Shown here: positions 43,060 through 51,070 of the stretch, piece by piece
How the letters are laid out: the number at the start of each line of letters is the position of its first letter
Position numbering within the stretch: position 1 is the stretch's first letter
Assembly (NCBI GenBank): GCA_017453465.1
Contig: JAFTEV010000038.1
Coordinates: 1-62,481, forward strand
Length of the DNA: 62,481 bases
Reading direction: 5' to 3'
DNA from: Bacteroidaceae bacterium
GTDB taxonomy: Bacteria > Bacteroidota > Bacteroidia > Bacteroidales > Bacteroidaceae
The notes under the pieces: generated by a model
Seen by the model: the letters and a program-made list of their open reading frames with translations, nothing else
Told to the model about the DNA's origin: nothing
The model's database searches: none
Position numbers and translations under genes: made by a program

Positions 43060-45639
43060 TTATTTTACAATTACTTTCACAGCCTTGCCGTTGGCACGAA
43101 CCACGTAGGTGCCCTGCGGCATTTCCACGATTTCGCCTTCAGCCTGAACAGCCTTGGTCTGCAGCAGACGACCGTCGAGCGCATAGACCTGAACCGTGCC
43201 GCTCCAGCCAGCGAGGTTGATGCCGCCATCGGTGCCAAAGATGCGGACAGGCTGCTGTGCGATGTCGGCAATGGCAGAAGCGACACCTGCAAACTGCAGT
43301 GTGAAGCGGCCTTCGTCAATGCCAGCCTGTGTGGTGAAGGCATAGTCTTGCTGCGCAAGGTCCACTGTCTGGTTGGCATAGTTGTCGGTCAGGATAACGG
43401 CTCCGGCATCGCAGCGCGGCATGGTCAGCGTGTATTGTCCGGCTTTCGTGGCATAAAGTCCCAGCTGAACAGTGCCGTCGGCAGCTGGACGCTCGTTGAT
43501 AGCGTACTCCGTGCCGTCAGTACCCAGGGTGTAGATTTGTGCGCTCTCGGCATCGGCACTGAGGAACTTGCTGGCATCGCAGTCCAGTTCGTAGTCGCAC
43601 TTGGCCTGTTCGTTCAGCACGATGCGTGTTTGGTCGCTAAATTGTGCATCGTAAATTTGGATGTCGATGAGCTGGCGAGTCTGTTCTGTGACAGTACGAG
43701 CCTTGGCCGCGTTCTGGCTCTCGATGGTGGCCGTAAGCTGACGACCCTGCAAGGGGAACGAAATGGTGTTCAACTCCGCACTGGGGCACTGCACAAAGAA
43801 AGCCTCGTTAGGACGGATGGCATAGTCATCATCGACCAGTGAATAAGCGGTATAGGTTCGGCTCTGTGCATTCCACACCGTGATGGGGCCTGTGAAGTTC
43901 AGCGCATGGTTATTGTAGTAACACTGGTATGGATTGCCCACCAAGTTCCAACCCTTGTTGGCAGTGTTCTCGGTGGCATTGACCTCCAGTGTCTTCGTAA
44001 ACTCCGTGTTGGCTACAATGTTTTGCTTGCTGGCACCAGCAAGGGCGTAGAAACCATTCCATGTATCCTTGTTGGTTTGGAAGATAAAGCCCGTGCCAGC
44101 GGGAATCACATCATCTTGGCTGTAGTTCTTCCACGAACCTGTAGCACCATTGGCAGCACGATTTGCACCATCGTAATAGCGGATAGCAAACTGCGTATTA
44201 TCAGCACCATGAATGATGTCTGAAATTTTGATGTCATAGGGAAGAGAGAAGAAGTACCAGTATTTAGCCGCAGTTTCAAGGTCAACACGTACATCGCCAC
44301 TAACCTGCACATGGTCGCAATTGCTCAGAATCTGACCAGGGTAGTTAACGAAACTATTTGAATTGCCACCAAGAATCAGGTTGTTGATGTTCTGTGTGGC
44401 ATCGCCATTGATTTTCAATGAAGGAAGGCGGTCTTTGGAACCAACAACTGTAATATTCGGACTTCCATTGAGACGGTCATGGTTCAGCACCAGTGGATTA
44501 TTGATGAACCAATCTTGAATTTCAGATGTGCTGAATGGTTCTATTGCTTTGCAATTATACCAATAACTATCCAACTTGTAGCTATTGACAAGAAAATCTG
44601 GAACAATGAGCGTAAGTTCCGGCACTTTCCAATCACGTATAGGTGGATATTGGCTATTAGCTGTTACTACGGTCGGCGAATTCAAACGCAATGTCTCCAA
44701 GCTATTGCAACCCTCAAAAATCCATTGATTCAATGCGTATTGCTGAGTGCCCAATTCTGCATATTTCAACTTGTCACAGTCAACAAAAGCATATTGCCCT
44801 AACCAAGACACATTCTGAGGCACTACGATGGATTCATAATCGCAAGACTGGAATGCGTATGAACCAATAGAAGTCAAGCTATTGGGCAACGAGGCATGAA
44901 TGCTTGTATACGAAAAAGCATTATCACCTATACCCTCCAAGCCTTCAGGGAATGAAATGTCAGACAGAGAACTACAGCGAGAAAACGCAGATGCCGAAAT
45001 CCATTTTAGATTTTCAGGAAGGACAACTGTTGTTAGGTTTTCACACCAACGAAATGAAGCTTCTGGAACAACCTCCAAATTTTTAGGAAGAACCACGGTT
45101 GTTAAATCTGACATGGATGAAAAAGTCAAAGATCCAAAATCAGTCATATTATCAGGCATATAAAGTTCCTTGATGTGGCTATATTCAAAAGCACAACTCC
45201 CCACAGACGTAACAGTTGAAGGAAGAAGCAAAGACTCAACATTGGAATAATAAAAGGCATATTCCCCGATGCTAAGTAAGCCTTCTGGTAATTTTACTGA
45301 TTGTAAATGCTGCATTACAGTGTCACTACTTGTTACTTGGAATTGTCTTGCTGGGATAGAAGTAAAAAGAGCTTCGCTCATATCAAGCTCCAATAAGTTT
45401 GACATCATCTTAATTTTTGCCCAGTCATCATCATTCATTGCGCCCCTTACTTTCAAACGACGGACATTTTTGACATGATCGGTTTGATACAGGACCTCTG
45501 TACCAAGGCTTCCTGGTTCTAATAAATCAACCGTGATGAGAGGTATCGAATTAGCCTCATCTTCTGCCCATACACCCTGTATGGAACAAAGGCTCACAAC
45601 AATTGCTGCAAGCGTAATTTTAAAGTCTACCTTTTTCAT
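43060..45639 (-). CDS. BspA-type leucine-rich-repeat surface protein with sorting domain
   Basis: 859 residues. Signal peptide MKKVDFKITLAAIVVSLC... ending VWAED. BspA/TpLRR-type leucine-rich repeats (about 65-345) of 22-24 residues with lines such as LPEGLLSIGEYAFYYSNVES and LPSTVTSVGSCAFEYS. A beta-domain follows (about 390-640), then Ig-like modules, and a type IX sorting domain at the end (VQVYALDGRLLQTK, GTYVVRANGKAVKVIVK). BspA proteins bind fibronectin, fibrinogen and other bacteria. First gene of a four-gene operon; the promoter at 45989 gives a 340-base leader that includes RNA element B. Confidence 0.9.
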   Translation of the reverse strand: MKKVDFKITLAAIVVSLCSIQGVWAEDEANSIPLITVDLLEPGSLGTEVLYQTDHVKNVRRLKVRGAMNDDDWAKIKMMSNLLELDMSEALFTSIPARQFQVTSSDTVMQHLQSVKLPEGLLSIGEYAFYYSNVESLLLPSTVTSVGSCAFEYSHIKELYMPDNMTDFGSLTFSSMSDLTTVVLPKNLEVVPEASFRWCENLTTVVLPENLKWISASAFSRCSSLSDISFPEGLEGIGDNAFSYTSIHASLPNSLTSIGSYAFQSCDYESIVVPQNVSWLGQYAFVDCDKLKYAELGTQQYALNQWIFEGCNSLETLRLNSPTVVTANSQYPPIRDWKVPELTLIVPDFLVNSYKLDSYWYNCKAIEPFSTSEIQDWFINNPLVLNHDRLNGSPNITVVGSKDRLPSLKINGDATQNINNLILGGNSNSFVNYPGQILSNCDHVQVSGDVRVDLETAAKYWYFFSLPYDIKISDIIHGADNTQFAIRYYDGANRAANGATGSWKNYSQDDVIPAGTGFIFQTNKDTWNGFYALAGASKQNIVANTEFTKTLEVNATENTANKGWNLVGNPYQCYYNNHALNFTGPITVWNAQSRTYTAYSLVDDDYAIRPNEAFFVQCPSAELNTISFPLQGRQLTATIESQNAAKARTVTEQTRQLIDIQIYDAQFSDQTRIVLNEQAKCDYELDCDASKFLSADAESAQIYTLGTDGTEYAINERPAADGTVQLGLYATKAGQYTLTMPRCDAGAVILTDNYANQTVDLAQQDYAFTTQAGIDEGRFTLQFAGVASAIADIAQQPVRIFGTDGGINLAGWSGTVQVYALDGRLLQTKAVQAEGEIVEMPQGTYVVRANGKAVKVIVK

Positions 45640-45670
45640 TTTGATAAAAATTTGTTTGGTGTTAATAAAT

Positions 45671-45844
45671 AAAAGTTTGGCGGTTCGTGATTGAATACAA
45701 AGAGGACGAAAACTTCATTGCTTATCCAATCACGGGCACCGCCAAGCGCCTTACACCAATAAACAAAAGAGAGTCCTCGTCCACACAGACGGAACTTCTG
45801 TCTTGCTTATCCTCGGTGTTGAAATTGGCGGTTTCTGTGACTGG
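45671..45844 (-). ncRNA. Structured RNA element B in the leader of the leucine-rich-repeat operon
   Basis: Same fold as element A on the minus strand: outer stem 45837-45844 with 45726-45733 (CCAGUCAC/GUGAUUGG), then 45825-45832 with 45738-45745 (ACCGCCAA/UUGGCGGU), then 45815-45819 with 45753-45757. The 3' strands of both inner helices can instead pair with a second ACCGCCAA and CAAUCAC at 45677-45693, forming a strong hairpin followed by ACUUUUAUUUAUU. That is a classical choice between an anti-terminator and a terminator, 35 bases before the ATG at 45639. The outer stem differs in sequence from A but keeps pairing. Confidence 0.65.
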
Positions 45845-45988
45845 AGAATAAGAAGCAAAAGCCTCGTTATATCAAAATGTCATTTAGTCTTGTTACGTTT
45901 AATTATTCCATTGGCGTAAATGTTTTAAGGGGTTAATAAATCACGTTTATTCTTATTGTAGGTTACTTTTTCGCTAATGTTTCGGCGG

Positions 45989-46020
45989 CAAAAATACAAA
46001 GTTCTCCTTTATTGTGCAAG
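45989..46020 (-). promoter_or_regulatory. Promoter of the leucine-rich-repeat operon
   Basis: CTTG (46017-46020) and TATTTTTG (45989-45996) on the minus strand with 20 bases between. Transcription would start near 45982 and cross RNA element B. Confidence 0.6.
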
Positions 46021-46078
46021 TTTTCAGGGAAAAAAGTTTTAGAATCAGTAATCAAGGGAAAAGCTGCAACCGCTTTTT

Positions 46079-46441
46079 TCATGCTTCTTCAGTCCAATTT
46101 GTTTCTGCAAGATAACGAGTAACCTGCTCACGGAGCGTGGTAAGTTCGTCTGTTATTACTTCCCATACTACGGCACTGTCTATCTGGAAGTATTCATGAA
46201 CGATGTAATTACGCATTCCTTTGACCATCTTCCAGGGCGTTTCGGGATGGTTGGCTTGAAATTCTGCCGTAAGCATATTGGCGGCTTCGCCTATTATCTC
46301 TATGTTTTTTACGACGGCATAGTACATCATGTCGTCAGCCAGCAAATCGCTGTAGGTTTTGCCGTCCACATACCGAGTAATACGGTCGATGGCAGCTACA
46401 ATATGTTCCAACCTTTCACGGTCTCTACGCTTTTCTCTCAT
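46079..46441 (-). CDS. hepT: HepT-like HEPN toxin (DUF86)
   Basis: 120 residues, all helical. Carries the HEPN RNase motif R77-N-Y-I-V-H82-E-Y84 (Rx4HxY) in MRNYIVHEYF. HepT proteins cut RNA; in the characterised Shewanella pair the partner MntA silences HepT by adding AMP to the motif tyrosine, which is present here. Overlaps the mntA reading frame by 17 bases. Last gene of the unit mntA-hepT. Confidence 0.92.
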   Translation of the reverse strand: MREKRRDRERLEHIVAAIDRITRYVDGKTYSDLLADDMMYYAVVKNIEIIGEAANMLTAEFQANHPETPWKMVKGMRNYIVHEYFQIDSAVVWEVITDELTTLREQVTRYLAETNWTEEA

Positions 46442-46724
46442 AAATCAGTTGTCTGTCATGTTCTACGCTTTCACGGGCAAAGGGAGCCAGGGATGATTCT
46501 GTAACCAAATCGACATTGCGCCCCAGCAATTCTTTCAAGTCTTCGTACATGCCAAAGAATTTCAGACCTACAGGTTGCGAGTGGTCAAGAAGGACGAGTA
46601 TGTCAACATCGCTTTGCGGCGTTTCTTCACCACGGGCGTAGGAGCCAAAGAGCCAGGCTTTCAGGACGGGCTGTGTCTTGAAGTAGTTGGCAATCTTTTG
46701 GTGCATTGCGGCGGTGGTCTTCAT
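46425..46724 (-). CDS. mntA: MntA-like minimal nucleotidyltransferase antitoxin
   Basis: 99 residues. Pol-beta-type nucleotidyltransferase signature G-S-Y-A-R-G-E at 27-33 and SDVDILV at 38-44, with the two metal-binding Asp of the minimal NT fold. This is the typical antitoxin partner of HepT and would modify its tyrosine. The start lies only 13 bases after the stop codon of the glycyl radical enzyme, so it is probably transcribed with it. Confidence 0.92.
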   Translation of the reverse strand: MKTTAAMHQKIANYFKTQPVLKAWLFGSYARGEETPQSDVDILVLLDHSQPVGLKFFGMYEDLKELLGRNVDLVTESSLAPFARESVEHDRQLIYERKA

Positions 46725-46737
46725 GCGGGGTTCTTTT

Positions 46738-49227
46738 TTAGATTTCGTCGTTTTCGGTGCGGGCGATGATTTCGTTCTGGAGTTGCTCGGTCATGTCGTT
46801 GAAGTAGTCGGAGTAGCCGGCCACGCGGACGAGGAGGTCTTTGTAGTCTTCGGGGACGCGCTGGGCATCGAGCAGGGTCTGGGTGTCAACGATGTTGAAC
46901 TGGATGTGGTGGCCACCCATGCTGAAGTAGGTGCGGATGAGGGAGACGAGCTTCTGGAGGTCTTCTTCACGCTTGAGCAGTGTGGGCACGAAGCGGACGT
47001 TGAGCAGGGTGCCGCCCGACTTGGTCTGGTCGAGCTTGCCGAGCGACTTCACCACGCTGGTGGGGCCGTTGGTGTCGGCTCCGTGGGCAGGCGATGTGCC
47101 GTCGCTGATGGCAAAGTGGGCCAGTCTGCCGTTGCAGCTGGCTCCACAGACGGAGCCGAAGTAGTTGTGGCAGGTGGTGGAGAGCATGTTGAGCTGGGTG
47201 GTGCCGCCACGGGTGTTGGGGTGGCCCTCGATGGCTTCTACCAAGTCGTCATAGACACGCACGGCGATGCTGTCGGCGTAGTCGTCGTCGTTGCCGAAGA
47301 AGGGGGTGCGGTTCATAATGGTGTAGCGCATCTTGGTGTAGAAGGCGCGGTCCTTCAGGAAGTGGTTGTCGTCGGCGGGCAGGTCTTCGCCCCAGTTGCA
47401 GCCAACGGCGGTGAGCACTTCGTCCATGGTGTAACGCTTGTCTTCGAAGACGTGGGTCTTCAGCGCGGAGAGGCAGTCGGTGATGGTGCCCAGACCTGTG
47501 CATTGTATATAAGTAGTGTTGTAGCGTGCACCGCCGCTGTAGTAGTCGCGTCCACAGGCCACGCAGTCGTCAATGAAGAGTGAGAGGAAGGTGGCTGGGG
47601 CATAGAGCGAGAACATGCGCTCGATGTAGTTGTTGACGGCCAGCTTCATGTTGACGAAGTAAAGCATCTGCTTGTGATAGGCAGCGTAGAGTTCTTCGTA
47701 GGAGTTGAACGTGCGCGGGTCGCCAGTTTCCAAGCCAAGACGTTTGCCCGTCATAGGGTCGATGCCATTGTTCAGCGTAATCTCCAGAATCTTGGGTGTG
47801 TTGAGGTAACCCGTCAAGATGTAGGCTTCCTTGCCGAAGGCTCCCACTTCGATGCAGCCAGAGCAGCCGCCCTCGTTGGCATCGACCTGTGTCTTGCCCT
47901 GACGCACCAGTTCCTGCGTGTAGGTGTCGGGGTTGAAGACGGAGGGATAGCCGTGGCCTTGACGGATGACGCGGGCACCAGCCATGACAAACTCGTCGGG
48001 GGTGACCCGGCTCACGTGGATGCTGAGTCCGGGCTGGAGTTCGTGGAGTTCTTCCTGTACTTCCAGGATGATGTAGGAGATTTCGTTGACGGCGTTATTG
48101 CCGTCGCGGTCGATGCCGCCAATGTTGATGTTGGTGAAGTCGTTGTAGGTGCCGCTCTCCAGCGCGGTGATGCCCACCTTGGGCGGTGCGGGCTGGTTGT
48201 TGAACTTAATCCAGAAGCAAGAGATGAGTTCCTTGGCCTTTTCGCGTGTGAGTGTGCCGTCGGCCAAGCCTTTCTGGTAGAAGGGATAGAGGTGCTGGTC
48301 GATGTGGCCAGGGTTCATGCAGTCCCAGCCGTTCAGTTCTGTCACAGTGCCGAGGTGCACAAACCAGTACATCTGAATGGCTTCCTGCATATCGCGTGGT
48401 GCATGGGCTGGCACCCAGCGGCAGACATCTGCAATCTTCAGCAATTCGGCACGGCGCACGGGGTTCTTCTCTTCGGCTGCCATCTTTTCGGCCAATTCTG
48501 CATGACGCTCGGCAAAGAGAATGGCGGCATCGCAGGAGATGTCCATGGCTTGTAGTTCCTGCTGCTTGTCAGTAGCTTCGGGGTCGTTGATGAAGTCGAG
48601 CGAAGCCATGACCTGCTTGATTTGTTCCTTCACGTCGAGCAGTCCACGGTGGTACATCTTGCCGTCCATGGCTGTGTGGCCACCGGCACGCTGTTCCATG
48701 AACTCGGTGAACACGCCAGCATGGTAGGCTTCTTCCCATTCACGGCTGACGTGGCTGAAGATGCGCTCGCGCTGGGTGCGACCCTGCCAGTAGGGGATGA
48801 CTTCGCGCTCGTAGGTGTCGATGTCTTCCTGCGAAATGAGGTAGGGTTGCAGTTCGCGGTCGTTCAGCGTGTGGAGGTCTTCCACCGAGTGGCAGGTGAG
48901 TTCGGGGAACGTAGGCACAGCCTTGGGCACAGGGCCACGCTCGCCCACAATAAGTTCGTCGTCACCGATGTAGATGGTCTTCTTCTTGCAAATCTCGTAG
49001 AAGTTGCGGGCACGCAGAATGCAGTTGGGCATCTTGCCGTACCACTCTTTATAGAAAGCCGTTTCGATGAGGGCACGCTCAATGGTCAGCGTGGTGGGTG
49101 TGTCGATGCTCTGCTGGTGCAGACGGCGCACACGGTCGTTCATGCCGCCCTCATTTTCGGGATATTTCAGCTGGTAGTTCATTTTGCTGTGTGGCGCACG
49201 ATAGGCCACTTTCAATGCTTCGCTCAT
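46738..49227 (-). CDS. hypD: Glycyl radical enzyme, probably trans-4-hydroxy-L-proline dehydratase
   Basis: 829 residues. The C-terminal glycyl radical loop is RVAGYSDYF (Gly near 804), about 25 residues from the end. The active-site Cys lies in GGCSGCIEVGAFGKEAY (near 455), a Cys-x-Glu arrangement as in dehydratase-type members and unlike the adjacent Cys-Cys of pyruvate formate-lyase. The wording of this loop and of YILTGYLNTPKILEITLNNG is closest, in my recollection, to 4-hydroxyproline dehydratase, which makes pyrroline-5-carboxylate from collagen-derived hydroxyproline. Propanediol dehydratase is the main alternative. Works only after activation by a radical SAM enzyme, which is not encoded in this window. 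The promoter is adjacent to an AGTTAAA palindrome. Confidence 0.7.
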   Translation of the reverse strand: MSEALKVAYRAPHSKMNYQLKYPENEGGMNDRVRRLHQQSIDTPTTLTIERALIETAFYKEWYGKMPNCILRARNFYEICKKKTIYIGDDELIVGERGPVPKAVPTFPELTCHSVEDLHTLNDRELQPYLISQEDIDTYEREVIPYWQGRTQRERIFSHVSREWEEAYHAGVFTEFMEQRAGGHTAMDGKMYHRGLLDVKEQIKQVMASLDFINDPEATDKQQELQAMDISCDAAILFAERHAELAEKMAAEEKNPVRRAELLKIADVCRWVPAHAPRDMQEAIQMYWFVHLGTVTELNGWDCMNPGHIDQHLYPFYQKGLADGTLTREKAKELISCFWIKFNNQPAPPKVGITALESGTYNDFTNINIGGIDRDGNNAVNEISYIILEVQEELHELQPGLSIHVSRVTPDEFVMAGARVIRQGHGYPSVFNPDTYTQELVRQGKTQVDANEGGCSGCIEVGAFGKEAYILTGYLNTPKILEITLNNGIDPMTGKRLGLETGDPRTFNSYEELYAAYHKQMLYFVNMKLAVNNYIERMFSLYAPATFLSLFIDDCVACGRDYYSGGARYNTTYIQCTGLGTITDCLSALKTHVFEDKRYTMDEVLTAVGCNWGEDLPADDNHFLKDRAFYTKMRYTIMNRTPFFGNDDDYADSIAVRVYDDLVEAIEGHPNTRGGTTQLNMLSTTCHNYFGSVCGASCNGRLAHFAISDGTSPAHGADTNGPTSVVKSLGKLDQTKSGGTLLNVRFVPTLLKREEDLQKLVSLIRTYFSMGGHHIQFNIVDTQTLLDAQRVPEDYKDLLVRVAGYSDYFNDMTEQLQNEIIARTENDEI

Positions 49228-49261
49228 AGTTGTTTCGCTTTATTATTATATAATGTGGGCG

Positions 49262-49269
49262 CAAAGGTA
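49262..49269 (-). promoter_or_regulatory. Promoter -7 element of the glycyl radical enzyme, continuous with an AGTTAAA palindrome
   Basis: TACCTTTG on the minus strand. The 34 bases 49262-49295 (minus) are identical to 51001-51034 (plus) before dsbD. Confidence 0.8.
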
Positions 49270-49280
49270 CGACTTTTTTC

Positions 49281-49366
49281 AGTTAAAAGTTAAAAGTTAA
49301 AAGTTAAAATGCCATGCGGAGTGTTCGCCGTAAGCCATTTTAACTTTTAACTATTAACTTTTAACT
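49281..49366 (-). repeat. AGTTAAA-armed palindromic element next to the glycyl radical enzyme promoter
   Basis: Tandem AGTTAAA units, the ATGCCATGCGG core of 30 bases with two substitutions (CGCCGTAAG), and an inverted arm. Core, arm and promoter lie in the same order and orientation as at pta and dsbD. Confidence 0.85.
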
Positions 49367-49412
49367 AAAAAGGGGGCGCATTTCTGCTGAGCCAGATAGA
49401 CATTGTTTCGTT

Positions 49413-49499
49413 CTCGCATAGGCAATCCGTCGCTGTCGCGTAGGCAATCAAACGCAAATGATTGCCTACGCGAGCGGGACCAATTGCCTATGCGAGAGC
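49413..49499. repeat. Short palindrome cluster built from TAGGCAAT/ATTGCCTA
   Basis: Four boundaries of the TAGGCAAT type (GCATAGGCAAT, GCGTAGGCAAT, ATTGCCTACGC, ATTGCCTATGC) within 87 bases, flanked by GCGAGAG/CTCTCGC-like ends. It looks like a relic or a minimal form of the 114-bp palindrome, without the AATCATTG inner modules. Confidence 0.75.
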
Positions 49500-49606
49500 G
49501 GCACATTGCAGTCCTGCAAGTGCCGAAACCCCTCTGGGAATGGGCTTCTGAGCATAGAAAATGAATTTTGTCATGGATTTTTAGTCTGCATATTAAGAAA
49601 ATCATG

Positions 49607-49614
49607 TAAATTTG
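49607..49614 (+). promoter_or_regulatory. Promoter -7 element of the cysteine desulfidase family gene
   Basis: TAAATTTG on the plus strand, 20 bases before the ATG at 49635; the upstream TTTG is not perfect. Confidence 0.5.
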
Positions 49615-49634
49615 CACGCTGAAACACAAAAAAG

Positions 49635-50942
49635 ATGGAGAAATCGCAGAGAGAACAGATTATAAATTTAGTGAAAAGCGAAGTGGTGCCAGCCGTCGGG
49701 TGTACCGAACCCATCGCTGTCGCCTTGTGTGTGGCGAAAGCAACGGAGACGCTGGGCAGGGTGCCCGAAAGCATCAGTGTGTTGCTGTCGGCCAACATCC
49801 TGAAAAACGCCATGGGCGTAGGCATTCCTGGCACCGACATGATTGGGCTGCCCATCGCCATTGCACTGGGCGCACTGATTGGCAAGTCGGAATACGAATT
49901 GGAGGTGCTGAAAGACGTTGACGACGAAGCCGTCCGACAGGCCAAGGCTTTCCTCCGGGAAGACCGCATCAGCATCCAGCTGAAAAAGGGCATCACCGAG
50001 AAGCTCTACATAGAAACCTGCGCAAGCTGTGGCAACGAAAACGCTCAAGCCGTCATCAGTGGCGGCCACTGCAACTTTACGCACATCATGAAGAACGGCC
50101 AGACCACGTACGCGAAGGAGACGGCCACAGAGGGACACCCGGAAGAAGATGACAGCTGGCTGACACTGAGCAAGGTGTATGAATTTGCCACCACTGCTCC
50201 GCTCGAAGAGATTGACTTCATCCACGAAGCCAGGGTGCTGAACGAGAAAGCCGCCGAAGAGTCGCTGAAAGGCAACTATGGCCACACGCTGGGCAAGACA
50301 CTGACCCGTCCGCTGGGTCGAGGCATCTTTGGCGACACTATCTTTGCCCACATCATTTCCTCCACAGCCTGTGCCTGTGATGCTCGCATGGCTGGAGCCT
50401 GCATCCCCGTGATGTCCAATTCGGGCAGCGGCAATCAGGGCATTTGCGCCACACTGCCCGTGGTGAAATTTGCCGAAGAAAACCACAACACCGAGGAGGA
50501 ACTCATCCGTGCCCTGATGCTCAGCCACCTGACGGCCATCTACATCAAGCAGTCGCTGGGCAAACTCTCTGCCCTGTGCGGCTGTGTGGTAGCCTCCACG
50601 GGGTCTGCCTGTGGCATTACCTACCTGATGGGCGGTGACTACCAGAAGATTACCTTCGCCGTAAAAAATATGATTGCCAACCTGACGGGCATGATTTGTG
50701 ACGGAGCCAAACCCTCGTGCGCACTGAAGCTGGCTTCGGGCGTGAGCACCGCCGTGCTGTCGGCCATGCTCGCCGTGCAGAGCAACTGCGTGTCGTCGGT
50801 CGAGGGCATCATCGAGGACGACGTGGACCGCTCCATCCACAACCTCACAAAAATCGGGAAGGACGCCATGGACGAAACCGACCACTGCGTGCTCGAAATT
50901 ATGACCTCGAAAAGCCAAAGCCAAACAAAAGTTAAAAGTTAA
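49635..50942 (+). CDS. L-cysteine desulfidase / L-serine dehydratase alpha family protein (UPF0597, YhaM/CyuA-like)
   Basis: 435 residues. Strong family lines: VVPAVGCTEPIAVALC, GVGIPGTD, CASCGNENAQAVISGGHCNF, CACDARMAGACIPVMSNSGSGNQGI, VVASTGSACGITYLMGG and ICDGAKPSCALKL. The conserved cysteines suit an oxygen-sensitive Fe-S enzyme of the type that degrades L-cysteine to pyruvate, ammonia and sulfide. The last residues (KVKS) are encoded by the first units of an AGTTAAA palindrome, so the repeat reaches into the reading frame. Divergent from the glycyl radical enzyme; both could serve amino-acid fermentation. Confidence 0.88.
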   Translation: MEKSQREQIINLVKSEVVPAVGCTEPIAVALCVAKATETLGRVPESISVLLSANILKNAMGVGIPGTDMIGLPIAIALGALIGKSEYELEVLKDVDDEAVRQAKAFLREDRISIQLKKGITEKLYIETCASCGNENAQAVISGGHCNFTHIMKNGQTTYAKETATEGHPEEDDSWLTLSKVYEFATTAPLEEIDFIHEARVLNEKAAEESLKGNYGHTLGKTLTRPLGRGIFGDTIFAHIISSTACACDARMAGACIPVMSNSGSGNQGICATLPVVKFAEENHNTEEELIRALMLSHLTAIYIKQSLGKLSALCGCVVASTGSACGITYLMGGDYQKITFAVKNMIANLTGMICDGAKPSCALKLASGVSTAVLSAMLAVQSNCVSSVEGIIEDDVDRSIHNLTKIGKDAMDETDHCVLEIMTSKSQSQTKVKS

Positions 50943-51015
50943 AAGTTAAAAGTTAAAATGGCTTGTAGCGAACACTCCGCATGGCATTTTAACTTTTAAC
51001 TTTTAACTTTTAACT
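50930..51015 (+). repeat. AGTTAAA-armed palindromic element next to the dsbD promoter
   Basis: Tandem AGTTAAA arm (which overlaps the 3' end of the preceding gene), 30-base core and a longer inverted arm ending 11 bases before TACCTTTG. Same element order as at 49281 and 39533, opposite strand. Confidence 0.88.
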
Positions 51016-51026
51016 GAAAAAAGTCG

Positions 51027-51034
51027 TACCTTTG
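51027..51034 (+). promoter_or_regulatory. Promoter -7 element of dsbD
   Basis: TACCTTTG, with the -33 region inside the palindrome arm. The start is predicted near 51041, 30 bases before the ATG at 51071. Confidence 0.75.
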
Positions 51035-51070
51035 CAGCCCCAAACCCACAAACCAGAAAGAGTAAAAAAA

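Noticed and set aside
46738-49227. Pyruvate formate-lyase as the identity of the glycyl radical enzyme
   Set aside because: The neighbouring Cys-Cys pair of pyruvate formate-lyase is absent; the loop reads GCSGCIEVGAFGKE, which fits the dehydratase branch.
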